A program made the translations under genes and the position numbers. The notes beneath the pieces are model-generated. The model was not told the DNA's origin. It saw nothing but the letters and a program-made list of their open reading frames with translations, and made no database searches. 64,000 bases of DNA from assembly GCA_020631735.1 (NCBI GenBank), contig CM036170.1, positions 66,727,737-66,791,736 of the forward strand. The letters run 5' to 3'. Below are positions 42,901 through 55,385 of this stretch, piece after piece; the stretch's first letter is position 1; each line of letters begins with the position of its first letter. Source of the DNA: Saccharum officinarum. Taxonomy: Eukaryota; Streptophyta; Magnoliopsida; Poales; Poaceae.

Positions 42901-45328
42901 TATATTTTATGTTAATAAAAATATTATTTAATATTTTTTCTAAACATACCAAGTGTGGTCTTATTTTGAAGGATTTATCATAAGAAACACTATTGTGCAA
43001 TCGGAATTTAATTTTGAAATTCGGTTTAGGAAATATAAATTTTTTAAACTCTAAAACGCTTTTTGTTTGTGATGATTCCATCGAAAGTATTTTAATATGT
43101 CTCCTCTCTGCTACAGCGAACGTGCTCTAGGCTGACCGCTGATGCACGCGTGATGTTAAGTGGGCCGGCGCCACCTGGTCCATGTGGAGCCTAGCGAGGA
43201 GGAAGAAAATTATTTTTCTGATGGAGAGGGGGGTCGGCAGGATGCTCCCTGCCACCCGGGTCGGAACCTAGGCAAGTGCCCTGGCTACGTACCCAACCAC
43301 CCAACTGCCCAAGCCCTCACCTCACGGGCTCAGGGAAAAAGGCAGTTTTTTTTACTCAACTAAATTTTTTTTTGTAAAAAAAACATACGGATCGTACGAT
43401 AAGATAACAATACTGTAAAATTAAATACCGACGTTAAAATGACATTTAATTCAAAAGACAAAGTTTGTGAAATTAACATAGTCACAGAAAGTGCGACATC
43501 GCAGGCTCACCAACTCTACTGTATAGACTTTTCGTGTGTTGCAATTGGAACAAATAATGCCCTAATTATTTTAAGCATGAACGTGTTGTGTTGTTACAAA
43601 AACGATAATGCGAACGTGATGTTCAGAATGTTAATATTACAAATTGAATTTTATGCATGGCTAAAATTCTCATTGATGGTTTGCATTCATCAAGATATGC
43701 ATTCATAGTATTGTACATTTGTGCATACGCACATAAAAGTTCATACCAACATAACAAGATCAAATGATTCCTCAACCTTTTAGAACTAACCATCTCTTTG
43801 AATTATTAGTTTGCTTCATAGAGAACTGGTATACCAAGGCCACCCTTCTTCGTATTTTAGATAATAACATGCCTTCAACCATATGCCCGTAGTATTAAAT
43901 AATGATCCATTTTAGTATGCCTTTGATGCTTTAAAACATTGTTCCATTAGTATCTGCAATTAGTAACTCAGTGAAGCTGATCAAAGTACAACTCATTCGG
44001 CATGGATAGCCTTGACAATTCTTAAAGTCAGAGGGGAAAAAAGGTCAACACAAGAGTAGAGCACATAGCAGCCTTCCCCCAAGCTCTAGACAGTACGAAT
44101 TTTGCAAGGAATGAAAAAGAATACAACCTAACCAAACTACCTAAAGGAATTTCAGATTGACCGGCCGCAGCGAGGCGCGGAGGCCTCACTCTCCTCCAAG
44201 CTCTAGATTTGACATTCTACGATGGCAAGAACCACAGCCCAGCGATCCAGTTCTGGCCCCGCAATAGTAAGTCAGTAACTAGCCAGGAAACCGCCCCGAG
44301 AGAACAGATCACAATCAACTCATGACCGCACAAAACCACATATCAGAGCAAAGGCGATGCCTTTGGGGAGCAGGGGCACGAGGGGAGCCAAATCCGATGT
44401 CAAGATAGCACCTTTTCCTGTCCCGGTGGCTGCGGCGGTGGAGGAGGGAGGGAGACGACGTCGGAGAGAAGGATGCACAAGTGCTGCGTTACCGGGGCAG
44501 ACACGAGTGCCACAAAGCACGACCATTCGAAAGAAGAAAATGAGGTGAGGGATAGGAATCAAACCTGTGCGGTGTGGTGTGCGGGTGCATGCGGGGCGGA
44601 GGGCGTGCGTGGGGATGGCATGCCGCGCATGAGATGCAGCCAGGAACGGGAAAAATAATGCCACAATAATATATGTATGAGCGTGTGTTGTATTGTCATC
44701 ACATATATTACAAAGAACTTAATAGCAATTTAAACATAAATGTTTCTTATTCCAACAAGTTATATATGCACATATTTGAGCATCTCAGGCGTTGTAGCAG
44801 TGATAGTTTAGTGCTTCTTATGCAGACAGGAGGCTATTGAGGTGCCAATGTGCAATGGCATTAACCCTAGCCTAGTGCTTCTAGGCACCTGACCCGAAAT
44901 AGCATGTACAGACAGTAGGACAATGGGGCTTCCGAAACTTTTTGAAGCATCAGCAATCAAAAGATTTGCCAAATCTAATATAATGCTCCTTCCTGTTGTA
45001 GAGCGCAGCCAATTCTTGAGCCAGAACACTTCTCTTGTCCTAATCAGTTGGAACACACCAGAAGAGAATACTTGAAGCAAACATGACACCTACGAGATTG
45101 TGCAAAGTGATGAACACCGTAAGTTTGACTGCAATCAAACCTTGAATCACTGAAATTCATATGACAGAAGTATGGAATAGACAGCTGAACTATGGTTTGA
45201 TTCTACTCCAAGCATGTCTTCAATCACCTTCTCTTCTGTGACCTTTGGCATACTTTCCTGAAATTAACAGTTTTGACCCATTAGAAACATCAAACGATTA
45301 AGCTGAAATGACTGGAAATTTCTTCTAT
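42901..45328. other. Intergenic, no gene recognised
   Basis: Contains a GC-rich patch at 43160-43330 and another at 44340-44640, with short open frames but no domain. Otherwise AT-rich. Confidence 0.45.
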
Positions 45329-45571
45329 GGGCCTGTTTAGTTGCCCATGCAACCCAAAAAAGTTTGCACAGTACCTGTCACATCGAATCTTGCGGCACAT
45401 GCATGGAGTACTAAATGTAGACGAAAGAAAAAACTAATTACACAGTTTAGTTGTAAATCACGAGACAAATCTTTTGAGCCTAATTAGTCCATGATTGGAC
45501 ACAAATTGCCAAATAAAACGAAAAGTGCTACAGTAGCCGAACCCAAACTTTTTCACCAACTAAACAACCCC
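45329..45571. mobile_element. Tourist-like MITE, TSD TAT
   Basis: 243 bp with ends GGGCCTGTTTAGTT and aactaaacaacccc, flanked by TAT at 45326-45328 and 45572-45574. It is the same family as 41339-41568, in reverse orientation (interior agcctaattagtccatgatt). Confidence 0.88.
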
Positions 45572-45574
45572 TAT

Positions 45575-48500
45575 GTTTTAGTCTGTTGTCTGTCAAACAA
45601 TCATAACATTAGGCAGTGGCTGTGCAATCGAAAATTTTTAACTCTGTTGCCACATGTGGGAATCTGTTTATTTTTCCATAAGCATCAGGCTTAAAATGTC
45701 CAGCACTCAGGCATGCCGGTCTGCATTGGAAAAGGTTTATCTACATCTCATAAGTATTCCTTCAATGCATCCCCTATGTTGAAAACCGCTGCCGCACCGC
45801 CATCCAATGTGCATGGCATGTGCTACTTGCTCGGGTTCTATGCAGAGTGGTGATGGAACACCAGGATGCCAACAACACGATTGCAGTGCGGCTATTTATT
45901 CTCCTTTGTGTTGTTTTGTTTATTTCCAGGTTGCAACAAGCACAAATTATTTTGCTTAACAGTAACAGTTAATGTTTTTTTCTATAAAAATTCTGATTTC
46001 AAGTCCACAAGCAGTGCCTGGCTGAAGTCCAATTATTGTATGTTCCTAACTCATAACCTGCTGCTCTGACCCTATACATAACTAAAAAATATATTGGCTA
46101 GGGATCAAAGAAAATTAAGTGTAGCAGTAGCATCTATTTTCAATTGTACTATAGAAAAAATAGAGATGGCAGTAGCATCTGTTTTCAGTTTTGCTCAAGA
46201 ACAAGTATCATCTGTATTCTCAAACATATAAATTGCTCATGAAGCTAAACAATTTATAAACCAGCCTCTACTTAATCATGGTCCACTGAATGCTTATATA
46301 GGTTCAAAGTCAAAGTCCCAGATTGAAAAGACAGTGTTTCACCAATGAAAAAAATCTTATCCTTTAAATAAAAATCAGTGGCATGCCTGTTTGTATAGAA
46401 TATATACAATATCAAACTACTCTATGCAATGAGCAAGGACTGGAATTCAGTTTTGCACAATATACCGCTCTACCTAGTGAATGGGCCAAGTGAATCAGCC
46501 AGCTGCCTAGCTCAGATTAAGTCATTGAGAGATATGAGATGAGCTATGAAATATACCTGAAACAGAGCCTTGATAACCGAAGCAAAAGTAGTGGATCTGG
46601 TTTGCCTGATCACCACTAAGAGATGATGTTCTTGACAAATTAATCAATCTGCAATAAAAAAATCAGTAAATTCCATCTGTAACGAAACAATTATGTGGTT
46701 GTTTGTTAGATGCAACTATCGAGGTATTTTTCCTATTCCTGAGCTCACTAATATAATCTTGTTTTTATTCAGTATGTTGTAGAGTACATTAAACAGTCTA
46801 TAACTGCATTAGATTCATGCTTCTTGTATGTCCTAGAGTGGAAGGAATATGTTGTCACTTCCCACTTAGAAATGTTCAGAGGTATGTGGATCTAGTGAAT
46901 CAGCTAGCTTAATTATGTCATATCAAGTAATCATGACCAGTGCTGGTTGCTAGTACATGTTAGGAATTACTGAATATACCAGTATATCTCTCGAGATACA
47001 TGCTTTGAGGCAGTGTTGTACAAATCATGTACGCTCAACAAAAGTTTCTCAATATCTTGCAGTGACTGTCTATCACTCTTAGGTAAATTTTTTAATCTAT
47101 GAAAACCAAGGCATGGAAGTTACATCTCATGTACTTCTTAGCTGATGGCATATGTAATGTTACTTCTGATGTTGCTCTCTGCATGTCCCTCTCCAAGAGT
47201 CCAAGGAAAAGCATTTCCAGAAGCCTTGCAAATTCATAAAGTTACATCATCCCAACCTGCACCGGATATAAATCCCATTTCAGTTAACTGGAAAGGAAAC
47301 ATAATTTTTAGCCATCAGAAAAGAATATGCAGCGCATTGGAACAGAATGGTGTTAGTCTCATTACATTTGTTCAACTGAATAGACAAGAACAACAACCCA
47401 TCTTGCAAACAGATGAAGTGAATCACCAAGCAAGAAGTTACAATAAAGAATACTGGAAACCATATTCCTCGCATGGGAAGCAAAATTAGAAAGAAGCAAT
47501 TGTTTTCAGCACATGGTGAAACCCGCACATGTTGAGAGTGAGATGATACAAGGAACAACTATAGATCACCAATCTCCCTTCTACCCCTGCTAGTACAGAT
47601 AGCTCAGAGCAATGGGAAAACTAACACATAAAATAGGCTTACAAAATACATACATATATGTGCAGCAGGATCTCTCATTGTGCAAAACCTATATTATGAA
47701 CTAAATTAATTTGGGGAGAATTAGAGAGCTCACAGAAGATGGTTTCTAGGAGGAGCAGATATTCAGATTATCAGAAGAGTAGAAAAGCATTGAAGCACCC
47801 AAAAAGAAACAAGCCTTGTCCTTTGCCTACAATGTGAGATAACATTGCATCCATATATTCGCTGCCAGTAAAGCAGATAATCAGTACTCATCAATGGAAA
47901 TCTACATCCAAAAGTTTATCTCCACTCTCCCAATTTCCAAAAAGAAAAACCTCACTCAATAGCCTTAAAGAAAATTATACCACAAACCTTGATTGCTGAT
48001 TCAACTTCTCTTAGCCTATGTTTGTCCAGATATTTCATTCACGTCATGCACCATCAAGTCAATTCCATATGACCATAAGAATAAGTTCAGTAAGATCACT
48101 TTGAGCAACCTTCTCAATTCCCTGCAATGAATACTGTAGCAGTTCACCGATTGCTAATCCATTATCACATAGGAAACATATGTAGTCTAAAAGTGAAAAG
48201 GAGTACATTTTTTCTTCCTTGTTCTTTACCAACAGGAGAATGTATAAACATGTACTCCATCTCAATCAAATTGGCAACATGTACACAGAAGGTAGCTGTA
48301 AACCAAGAAAAATAATATAATTCTTGTTGCAGTGGTCCTGTCATTATGGCTATTTCTTTTGCCCTATGAGATGAAATCCAAACTGATTTTTTTCCACTGC
48401 ATTTGTAAAGGAACAAAAGTCAATATACACATTATAACCTGATTTGACTTCAATGGTAGTAGTAAAAATAGAGAAACCTGGACTCAATGGCAGTAGTCAA

Positions 48501-49128
48501 TATATACATCAGAGTAACCTTCAACTGCAGTGACCAGTACTGGACTTCGTACAAATATACAGACTCAAGCCTCGTTCTTAACCCTTCAGAATAAAAAAAA
48601 AATAAAGTTACAAAATAGACGATAGATATCGGAATATTGTATGAATTCCGAAATACCCACTTCCATCTTTGAATTAGAGACAAAATTGGGATTAGAACAC
48701 CGAATGCAAGTGAAACCAATAACCATACATTGCCAGACCAAATGTGCGCTGCATGAACGTGGAAACAAATGTTTCTTCGCCAACATAGGCCAGATTATAC
48801 ATTCCACAATGGAAAATTAAATTTACATCATATAACCTTAGGACAAGAGAAGTGTTGGCTGATTTTGCTAGCAAGATTCAGAGAACTGGAAAAATAACTG
48901 AGGAAGAAAAAAATTAGTTTCAGTTTATAAGACTAACTGTTGCTAATTCATCAAATAAACAAAACCAAGGGTTATGATCACAAGCTTCTTATCGTGGTAT
49001 ATGTTGATCACAAGCTGCAGGCTTAATTTGTGATCACTGAATTCAAGGAGAACCCCATTCGATATACAGGTATTGGAAAGAAAAGGGCAAAACGGATCTG
49101 TAGAAGGCATTTGTCAATACCTGAGGAG
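45575..49128. other. Intergenic AT-rich region, possible noncoding transcript
   Basis: No protein domain was found on either strand over 3.5 kb. Several minus-strand stretches are bounded by acceptor- and donor-like sites (for example ttcatgcag followed by about 48 bases and gtgttc near 48710-48770). With 49129-49300 these could be exons of a minus-strand transcript, but no long coding frame results. Confidence 0.3.
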
Positions 49129-49300
49129 GACTTAGAAGCCAATAGCAACATGATGCTCCGCTGGACCAATGCAATCTCGCTGCAATCCGAATAGACATCA
49201 AAATCGTGTAAAACATCTAATCAGATCAAACAAGGCATATAGGGGAGCAAACATCTAATCATGAAGCTTTCCAACCTGGACGGGAGGATGAGCACACGCC
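49129..49300 (-). other. Candidate two-exon start of a minus-strand transcript
   Basis: On the minus strand an ATG at about 49300 opens MSGGVCSSSRP, followed by cgtccag and the donor-like gttgg near 49277. The acceptor-like cggattgcag at 49191-49200 precedes an exon 49129-49190 that ends ctcctcag with donor gtattg. If spliced this way the frame stays open across the junction. No homologue is recognised and the predicted peptide is short. Confidence 0.2.
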
Positions 49301-49508
49301 GCCGGACATCGCGGCGCCTGCGCCGTCGGGATGTCGCGCCACCTCCGCCGCCGGGACGCTACGTCGCCTCCGGCACAGCCGCCATTGCCACTGCCGCGTT
49401 GAGTCACTGTGGTGCCACAACCACGGCGTCCGCTCCGGGCGGAGGACTGCTCCGTCGCCCGCTGCCACGGCCGAACGGGAAAAAAGCGAGCATGGGGGCG
49501 ACCTTGCG
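49262..49508. other. GC-rich exon-like block, left half (interrupted by a Ds-like element)
   Basis: Abruptly GC-rich sequence in an AT-rich region, continuing in character at 50077-50270 after the transposon. It resembles the GC-rich 5' end typical of grass genes, most likely minus strand. No domain recognised. Confidence 0.4.
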
Positions 49509-49516
49509 AGGAGGCG

Positions 49517-50068
49517 AGCGTTCGTAGCGATGAAAACGGACGGAAACGGACGAAAAAACCCATTTCTACTTCCGTTTCTATATTTTTTTTTACGGAAACG
49601 GAATCGGGTTCGGAAAATACGAGTTCGGAAACGAAATCGGAATATGCGGACATACGGAAACGAACAAATACGGACGGAGAGCCGGAAAATTAAATTAAGA
49701 TCACATAATATAATATTCTCAAAGTATACATATATAAAGTCATGTAATAATATATACAAAGTTTAATATTCATTTACATGCTATGTACGTGTACATAACA
49801 TGCATATTTGGTGATTCGTAGTTATATTAACATAACATAAGGACATGTAATTGTTGAACATGTTGAGCATAGATTGAAAACGGGATAAAAACGGAATAAA
49901 TACGGGTCTATTCCATATTAAAACGGGATTACTCGGAAACGGACGGAAAATACCATTTTCTACTTCCGCAAATACGAAAACGGGATCTCGCAAATACGGA
50001 AGCGGACGGAAAAATATAGAAAACGGAATGAGACGGTACGGGAAAAATTCCGTCCGTTTTCATCAGGG
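49517..50068. mobile_element. Ac/Ds-like non-autonomous hAT element
   Basis: About 550 bp. The left end is tagcGATGAAAACGGACGG (49525 onward) and the right end is ccgtccgttttcatcaggg (50050-50068), close to the Ac termini (CAGGGATGAAA...). The interior is full of cggaaacgga-type subterminal words, as in Ac/Ds. The 8-bp word AGGAGGCG lies at 49509-49516 and directly after the right end at 50069-50076, consistent with a hAT target duplication. On the left, 8 extra bases (agcgttcg) separate it from the recognisable terminus. No transposase is encoded. Confidence 0.72.
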
Positions 50069-50076
50069 AGGAGGCG

Positions 50077-50270
50077 ACAGGCAATTTGAGGAAGGCGTCT
50101 CGCGATTGGGGAGAGAGGGCGCGGAGAGGAGCAATCTGGGGAGGGTCACGGAGCGCCGAGTGAAGATTGGGATGACCTTCCATTTTTATTGCCAGGCTGT
50201 GCGCTTGCGTGGGGCGGCGAGGCAATGCCGGGAGTCACGAGATCGCAGGGGAAAGGCAGAGCGACGACCC
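50077..50270. other. GC-rich exon-like block, right half
   Basis: Continues the GC-rich block left of the Ds-like element (gacaggcaatttgaggaagg onward), then grades into a T-rich stretch at 50297-50322. No domain recognised. Confidence 0.35.
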
Positions 50271-50336
50271 GAAAACGATTGTCTCACGAAAAGATCTTAC
50301 TTTCTTTCTTTTTTCTTTTTTAGCTGTAGGAGATAA

Positions 50337-50911
50337 GGGCATGTTTGGTTACGTTTCGTTAAAGTTTAACTCCCATCACATTAATATTTTCTCAAATGTA
50401 TGAAGTACTAAATGTAAACTAATTGCATGCAGGTCGACACAGATTAGGAGTAATTTACGAGACGAATCTATTAAGCCTAATTAGTCCAAGATTGGAAACT
50501 TTTTATCAAATAAGACGAAAGTGCTACAGTGTTTGTTAGGCTCCGTTTGGCAGGGCTTCTCCAGCGGCTTCAGGAGCCGTTTGGAGCCGTTTTCTGCCAA
50601 ACGGGGTAAAATGAAACGGCTCCACCGATGAAGCCCCTAAAAACGTGCTCTCACAGAGCTTTGGGGTGAGAAGGAGCCAAAAATAGTGGCTTCTCCCGGC
50701 TTCACCTCATCCTACGTGGCGTTCTGTGAGAGCATGTTTTAAGAAACTCTACATGTAGAGCTGTTTTGCCAAACGATTTACCAAAACGGCTCTAACTCCA
50801 CCGATAGAGCTGTTCATGGAGCTGAAACACAAAAAAAAAATGGCTTCGCTGGTGAAGCGGAGCCGTGCCAAACGGAGTCTTAAACTTTAACTCCTCAAAC
50901 CAAACACCCCC
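50337..50911. mobile_element. Tourist-like MITE interrupted by another MITE, TSD TAA
   Basis: Outer element ends are GGGCATGTTTGGTT and aaccaaacaccccc, flanked by TAA at 50334-50336 and 50912-50914. Interior agcctaattagtccaagatt marks the same family as 41339-41568. Without the inner insertion it is about 230 bp. Confidence 0.85.
50539..50879. mobile_element. Second MITE nested in the Tourist MITE, TSD TTA
   Basis: 341 bp with ends GGCTCCGTTTGGCA and tgccaaacggagtc (one mismatch), flanked by TTA at 50536-50538 and 50880-50882. Interior repeats of the word ggagccgttttgcc-type sequence. A different family from its host. Confidence 0.85.
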
Positions 50912-50914
50912 TAA

Positions 50915-51777
50915 GTTACCTCAATATTGGCTAATATGTTGACCGTGTGGCTTTACTATTTTCTCACTACATTTGACAAAATCATAAATTTCCACGTGAC
51001 GACCATCATCCAAGTGAAGTTGTTGCGTTGCTGTAATCGTACGGGGGTAGTGTGGTGCTTGTGGAGTGATAGTGGTGTACATTGGCTTAGATTTTCAATT
51101 ATAGAGTGGTGTTGTAGTTCACAGTCAGCGAGGTGGGTGTGAGTTGGTTTTAATCCAACCAATTTTTTTCTATAGATTGTTTGTAAATAATATTATTTTA
51201 ATAAATAATTGCATATCTAAGTATCATAATATTGCTGCACAAGACCTCCATGAGCTCTCGGAGATCATCCACAACGCGTGGGTCCTCATCGAGACGGCCG
51301 GGCGCCAATAGAAAGTGGAGGCACAGCGAGACGGCCATGGCCCCAATACAGCACCAACGAGGTGGCAGAGCCGCAGAGGTTGTGATTAGTGTGAAGAACT
51401 AGATCGACTTGACCAGGACGCGGCGATAGTTGAATGGCGGCAACTATGGATGCAAGCCGATGGTGCACGTCTCGTGGCCAAGGTGACGGAAACGAGATGG
51501 GGAAGGAGGAGCTAGGGTGGAAGCAAGGGTAGGAGATGGCTGTTTTGTCTCCTATCTTTAGAATAGTGGACGAGGAAATTAGGAAATCTTTTAAAAATTT
51601 AGAGAAAAAAGATGTGATAGAGAAAAATATGAGAGATCTAGTGAAGTTGCTTATGGTGTGTTCGGTTGCCGAACGAAGGTTGCATTGTATATATTCTGAT
51701 CGAGGGCATATAGAGTTATAGACTGCGTAGAATCATATTTTAGAAAAAAGAATGTTTGATGAGCAGGGTGGTCTAGC
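50915..51777. other. Intergenic, no gene recognised
   Basis: Mixed composition with a GC-richer part at 51240-51520. Short frames only. Confidence 0.4.
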
Positions 51778-52466
51778 TTTTTTTAGGGAGCACCGACTTT
51801 ATTTATTCAATAGGATAAGAATTACAAACTCCATTCAGAGGCTACAAAAAACCAAACATGTCTACCTATCGATAAATTTACAGCTAGCTAATATATGGGC
51901 GTCGACATTTGACTTCCATCCATCGAAGACGAAATTCGCTCTAGTGAAACTCCTTCTTCTGACATTTATCTCCCGGACAATTGGTTCGTACCTGTCGAAC
52001 CCCTCGCCCAGTAAACTCCACGTCGCTTTGGCATAATCGCTAGCAACTCTAAAAGAGTGCAGACCAAGGTTACTGCCCAGCACGAAACCTTCACGGCATG
52101 CCACTGCTTCCATTGCCTCTGGGTCCGATTGCCCTGCAGCCAGCAGGACAGACGCCCCCAGGTAATTACTATCTTCATCACAGGCCACTGCTGCTGCCGC
52201 CGCTTAACCCAAGTTCTTTGACATCGCCGCATCGACGTTGATTTTAGCCAAACCTTTCGGGGGTCTAACCCAGCACAGCACCTGTGGCACCGCCGTCTGT
52301 GTCATCGTTGTTCGAGCCCTGGACTCTCCTGCTTGACTTCCTTAAGTTCCCCTATAAACCGTCCAACAAAAGAGTGTGTCGAGAGCGGGCTCTGGAACTA
52401 GTTCTCATAGATCGCTAGACATCGCGCATACCATATCGCCCACAGGTGGACAACCATCGGTGTATA
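51778..52466 (-). pseudogene. LINE 3' part with RNase H-like domain
   Basis: A T-run at 51778-51785 marks the poly(A) end in minus orientation. Minus-strand translation gives SNYLGASVLLAAGQSDPEAM, EAVACREGFVLGSNLG, HSFRVASDYAKATWSL and FVFDGWKSNVDAHILA, the plant LINE RNase H (RVT_3) domain. Frames shift, and stops occur upstream (KINVDAAMSKNLG). The fragment continues to 52466, where a Mutator-type MITE has inserted, and a few tens of bases may continue at 53427. Confidence 0.78.
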
Positions 52467-52474
52467 TTTAAGTG

Positions 52475-53417
52475 GGAAAAAGTCTACATTACCTCCCTCA
52501 ACTTTTGTGAAAGTCTATTTTTCCTTCCTAAACTCTAAAACCGAGTAAATCACCTCCCTGAACTTTTAAAACCGTTTGTTTTAAACGGTTTGCAAAGGCG
52601 GTTTTGTCATTTTCTTTTTTATTTATTTCGGTAGAATCTTTGAAAAATCATAGTAAATCACAGAAAAATCATAAAATAGAAAATCCAATTTGTTGGACTT
52701 CACATGAGTTGATCTATACAGTAAACATATAATATGATATGCTTAAGTAGAATTTTTTTTGTTGTAGCTTTAGATATATGCTTTTCTATAATTAATTAAT
52801 AGCTGCAGATTCTATGGTCCAATTGTGGTGAAATTTTTATGGTTGACTAATTATTATATGCTTGAACTGTAGTAAAATTTTCATACTTATTGGATCATGT
52901 ATAACTTAGTTATAGATTTATTTAGGTGTATGCTTGTTAAAAAGTATTTGTAAATCTATAACTAATTTATACATGGTCCAATGAGTATGAAATTTTTACT
53001 ACAGTTCAAACATATAATAATTAGCGCACCATAAAAATTTCACCACAATTGGACCATAAAAACTGCAGCTGTGAATTAATTATAGAAAAGTATAGATCTA
53101 AAGCTACAACAAAAATTTATATTGAACCATACCATATTATATGTTCACTATGTAGATCTACTCAGGTGGAGCCCAACAAAATTAGATTTTCCATTTTATG
53201 AATATTCTATGATTTACTATGATTTTTCAAAGATTCAGTCAAAATAAATAAAAAAGAAAAAGACAAAACCAAATTTGAAAACCGCTTATAACCGGTTAGG
53301 AAGGTAAAACAAATGGTTTTAAAAATTGAGGGAGATGATTTACCTGGGTTAGAGTTCAGGTAGGAAGATCAGACTATAGCAAAAGTTGAGGGAGGTAACA
53401 GAGACTTTTTTTTATTT
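52475..53417. mobile_element. Mutator-type foldback MITE, 943 bp, 9-bp TSD
   Basis: Almost the whole element is one long inverted repeat. The left arm begins ggaaaaagtctacattacct, the right arm ends with its counterpart ggtaacagagactttttttt, and the loop is near 52930-52960. The 9-bp direct repeat ATTTAAGTG lies at 52466-52474 and 53418-53426, the duplication length typical of Mutator-like elements. AT-rich, no coding frame. Transcripts would form a very long hairpin and could give small RNAs (inference). Confidence 0.88.
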
Positions 53418-53446
53418 ATTTAAGTGAGCTCACGGTCTCTGCTGGG

Positions 53447-53503
53447 TTGTGCGCTGGGCTGCAAGAGTTCACGGTCCAAATAGGGTGTGCAGCAAATGCG
53501 AAA
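53447..53503 (+). other. Fragment resembling the PPR copy 3 promoter
   Basis: The sequence tgtgcgctgggctgcaag, then cacggtccaaatagggtgtg and cagcaaatgcgaaa aligns closely with 37789-37846 upstream of PPR copy 3 (gtgcgctgagctgcaaaag, cacggcccaaataggctgtg, cagcaaaatgcgaaa). No PPR coding sequence follows. A MITE arm starts directly after it at 53504. Confidence 0.6.
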
Positions 53504-53990
53504 GGAAAAGTCTATTTTTCATTCCCCAACTCTCATCAAAGTCCACTTTTCCTCCCTCAACTTCAAAACCGGATAAACCACCTCCCTCAACTTTTCAAAC
53601 CGTGCATTTTACCTCCCTCGGGCGGTTTTACTACAGCAAACGGTGGTATGCTACAGTAAACGGTGGTTTGCTACAGTGCCCGTGTTTTATCTTTTCTTTT
53701 TTTATTTATTTCGGCTGAATCTTTGAAAAATCATAGAAAAATCATAAAATGGAAAATCTAATTTTGTTGCACTCCACATGAGTAGATCTACACAGTGAAC
53801 ATATAATATGGTATGCTTTAGTACGAAGTTTTTGCTATGAAGGTTTTGTCTTTTTCTTTTTTATTTATTTCGGCTGAATCTTTAAAAAATCATAGTAAAT
53901 TACAGAAAAATCATAAAATATAAAATCTAATTTTGTTAGACTCCACATGAGCATATCTATACAGTGAACATATAATATGGTACACAGTGT
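53504..53990. mobile_element. Diverged arms of the same Mutator-type MITE family
   Basis: Begins ggaaaagtctatttttca and contains cctccctcaacttttcaaac, ggctgaatctttgaaaaatc and cactccacatgagtagatct, all matching the left arm of 52475-53417. The ggctgaatcttt segment appears twice (about 53713 and 53872), both in the same orientation, so this is a rearranged or double partial copy. Confidence 0.7.
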
Positions 53991-54275
53991 ACCACTCTAA
54001 ATATAAAGTGAGAGAAAGGATAGAGTATCGTTTTAGAGTACCCAGTGCAGCAGTTTTTACTCTATATTCATACTCTAAAGCTTTAGAGTATTGTTTTAGA
54101 GTACCCACTGCGGGTAGTCTTAGGCAGCAGCGTGCGTAATCACCCAAAGCGTTCAGCAGTCCACAAGCAGTTAGGCAGAATAGAGACGCGACTAAACAAA
54201 GATGGCTATGCTAAAATACCAGCTGGAGCAAGATTAATATAGTAGCAGAACAGAAGGTTCCAAACTTACAAAATT

Positions 54276-54500
54276 GGGCCATGTTTAGTTTCTAATCTTT
54301 TTTTTGGAAAAGCACTGTAGTATTTTTCATTTGTATTTGACAAACTTTATCTAATCATGGATTAACTATGCTCAAAAGATTCGTCTCGAAATTTACAGAC
54401 AAACTGTGTAATTAGTTATTTTTTTATCTACATTTAATGCTATATACATGTGCCGGCGTATGCGATGTAACGGGGAATCTTGAAAACTTTTTGCATTCCA
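54276..54500. mobile_element. Tourist-like MITE, right end degraded
   Basis: Starts gggccatgtttagtt. The interior has aaaagattcgtctcgaaa, ctgtgtaattagtt and gatgtaacggggaatctt as in the 41339 family. The right terminus is not clear. Confidence 0.7.
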
Positions 54501-55385
54501 AAGCCTTGTTGTCAAATGTTGTAGGTTTGGCAGGTAGAGAAGACTTTGGGGGCATCCGTAATCCCGATTAGCGAGCGCGCTGCGCGGAGGAACGTGGAAA
54601 CTGGATTTGAACACGGAATCGTAGGCGTCGAGTGTTCCGTATTGTACGTGCGGTCAAACGCGTGCGAGTGCGGCGGTGCTGGTCAATGGAACAGAGATTA
54701 ATGCTGCCTGTGCTGTGCAGCTGGTGCCTGTCCAGAACCCTTGATACAAAATGCAGGCATTAACCCTGGCGCTTAGCACTATGTGGTGCGTTAATACGGC
54801 CTCTGGTCAGACAGAATTCATCGTTTGATGAGTCGGTAAGCTAAGCCCCATACCCGTGGTAGGATTTTTTTCTCCAAATTCATCTTTTTTTTATTTTTTT
54901 AAAAAAACTGATTTTAATGAAATACCTATATGCTCTCTATAAAATTCCTACTACCTCTGTCTTAGAAAGGATCCAATACTATGTTTGGTTTAAGTCCAAC
55001 TATTTTAAACAAAATTTTAATAGAATGGTATCTGAATTTATGACTCTGAATAAATGTATTCTGTGTTAAATTTAATATTACTTATTTAGTATGATAAATA
55101 TTAGTATCTTTCTATATGAATTTGGTTAAATTTCAAGTAGTTTGACCTAGTACTATTGTGTGTCATTGCAAAAAAAAAAAAAGCCTCAGGATTCAAATTT
55201 TGAACGGAACCAAACAATATAATCCGACATGGGTGCGTGCGAGGCAACAGACTTTTGGTTTGATGAATTTCGAACCGAAACCAAACAATATATGGGCGCA
55301 ATGACTACTCTATTTTTCTAGTATAATTTTGATTGAAGAGAGAAATTGATTTATCATTATGAACTGTGAAGCCGCATCCACACAA
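54501..55385. other. Intergenic, no gene recognised
   Basis: Mixed, with an A/T-rich stretch at 54870-55100. A duplicated word set (gaaccaaacaatat / gaaaccaaacaatat) at about 55206 and 55276. Confidence 0.4.
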
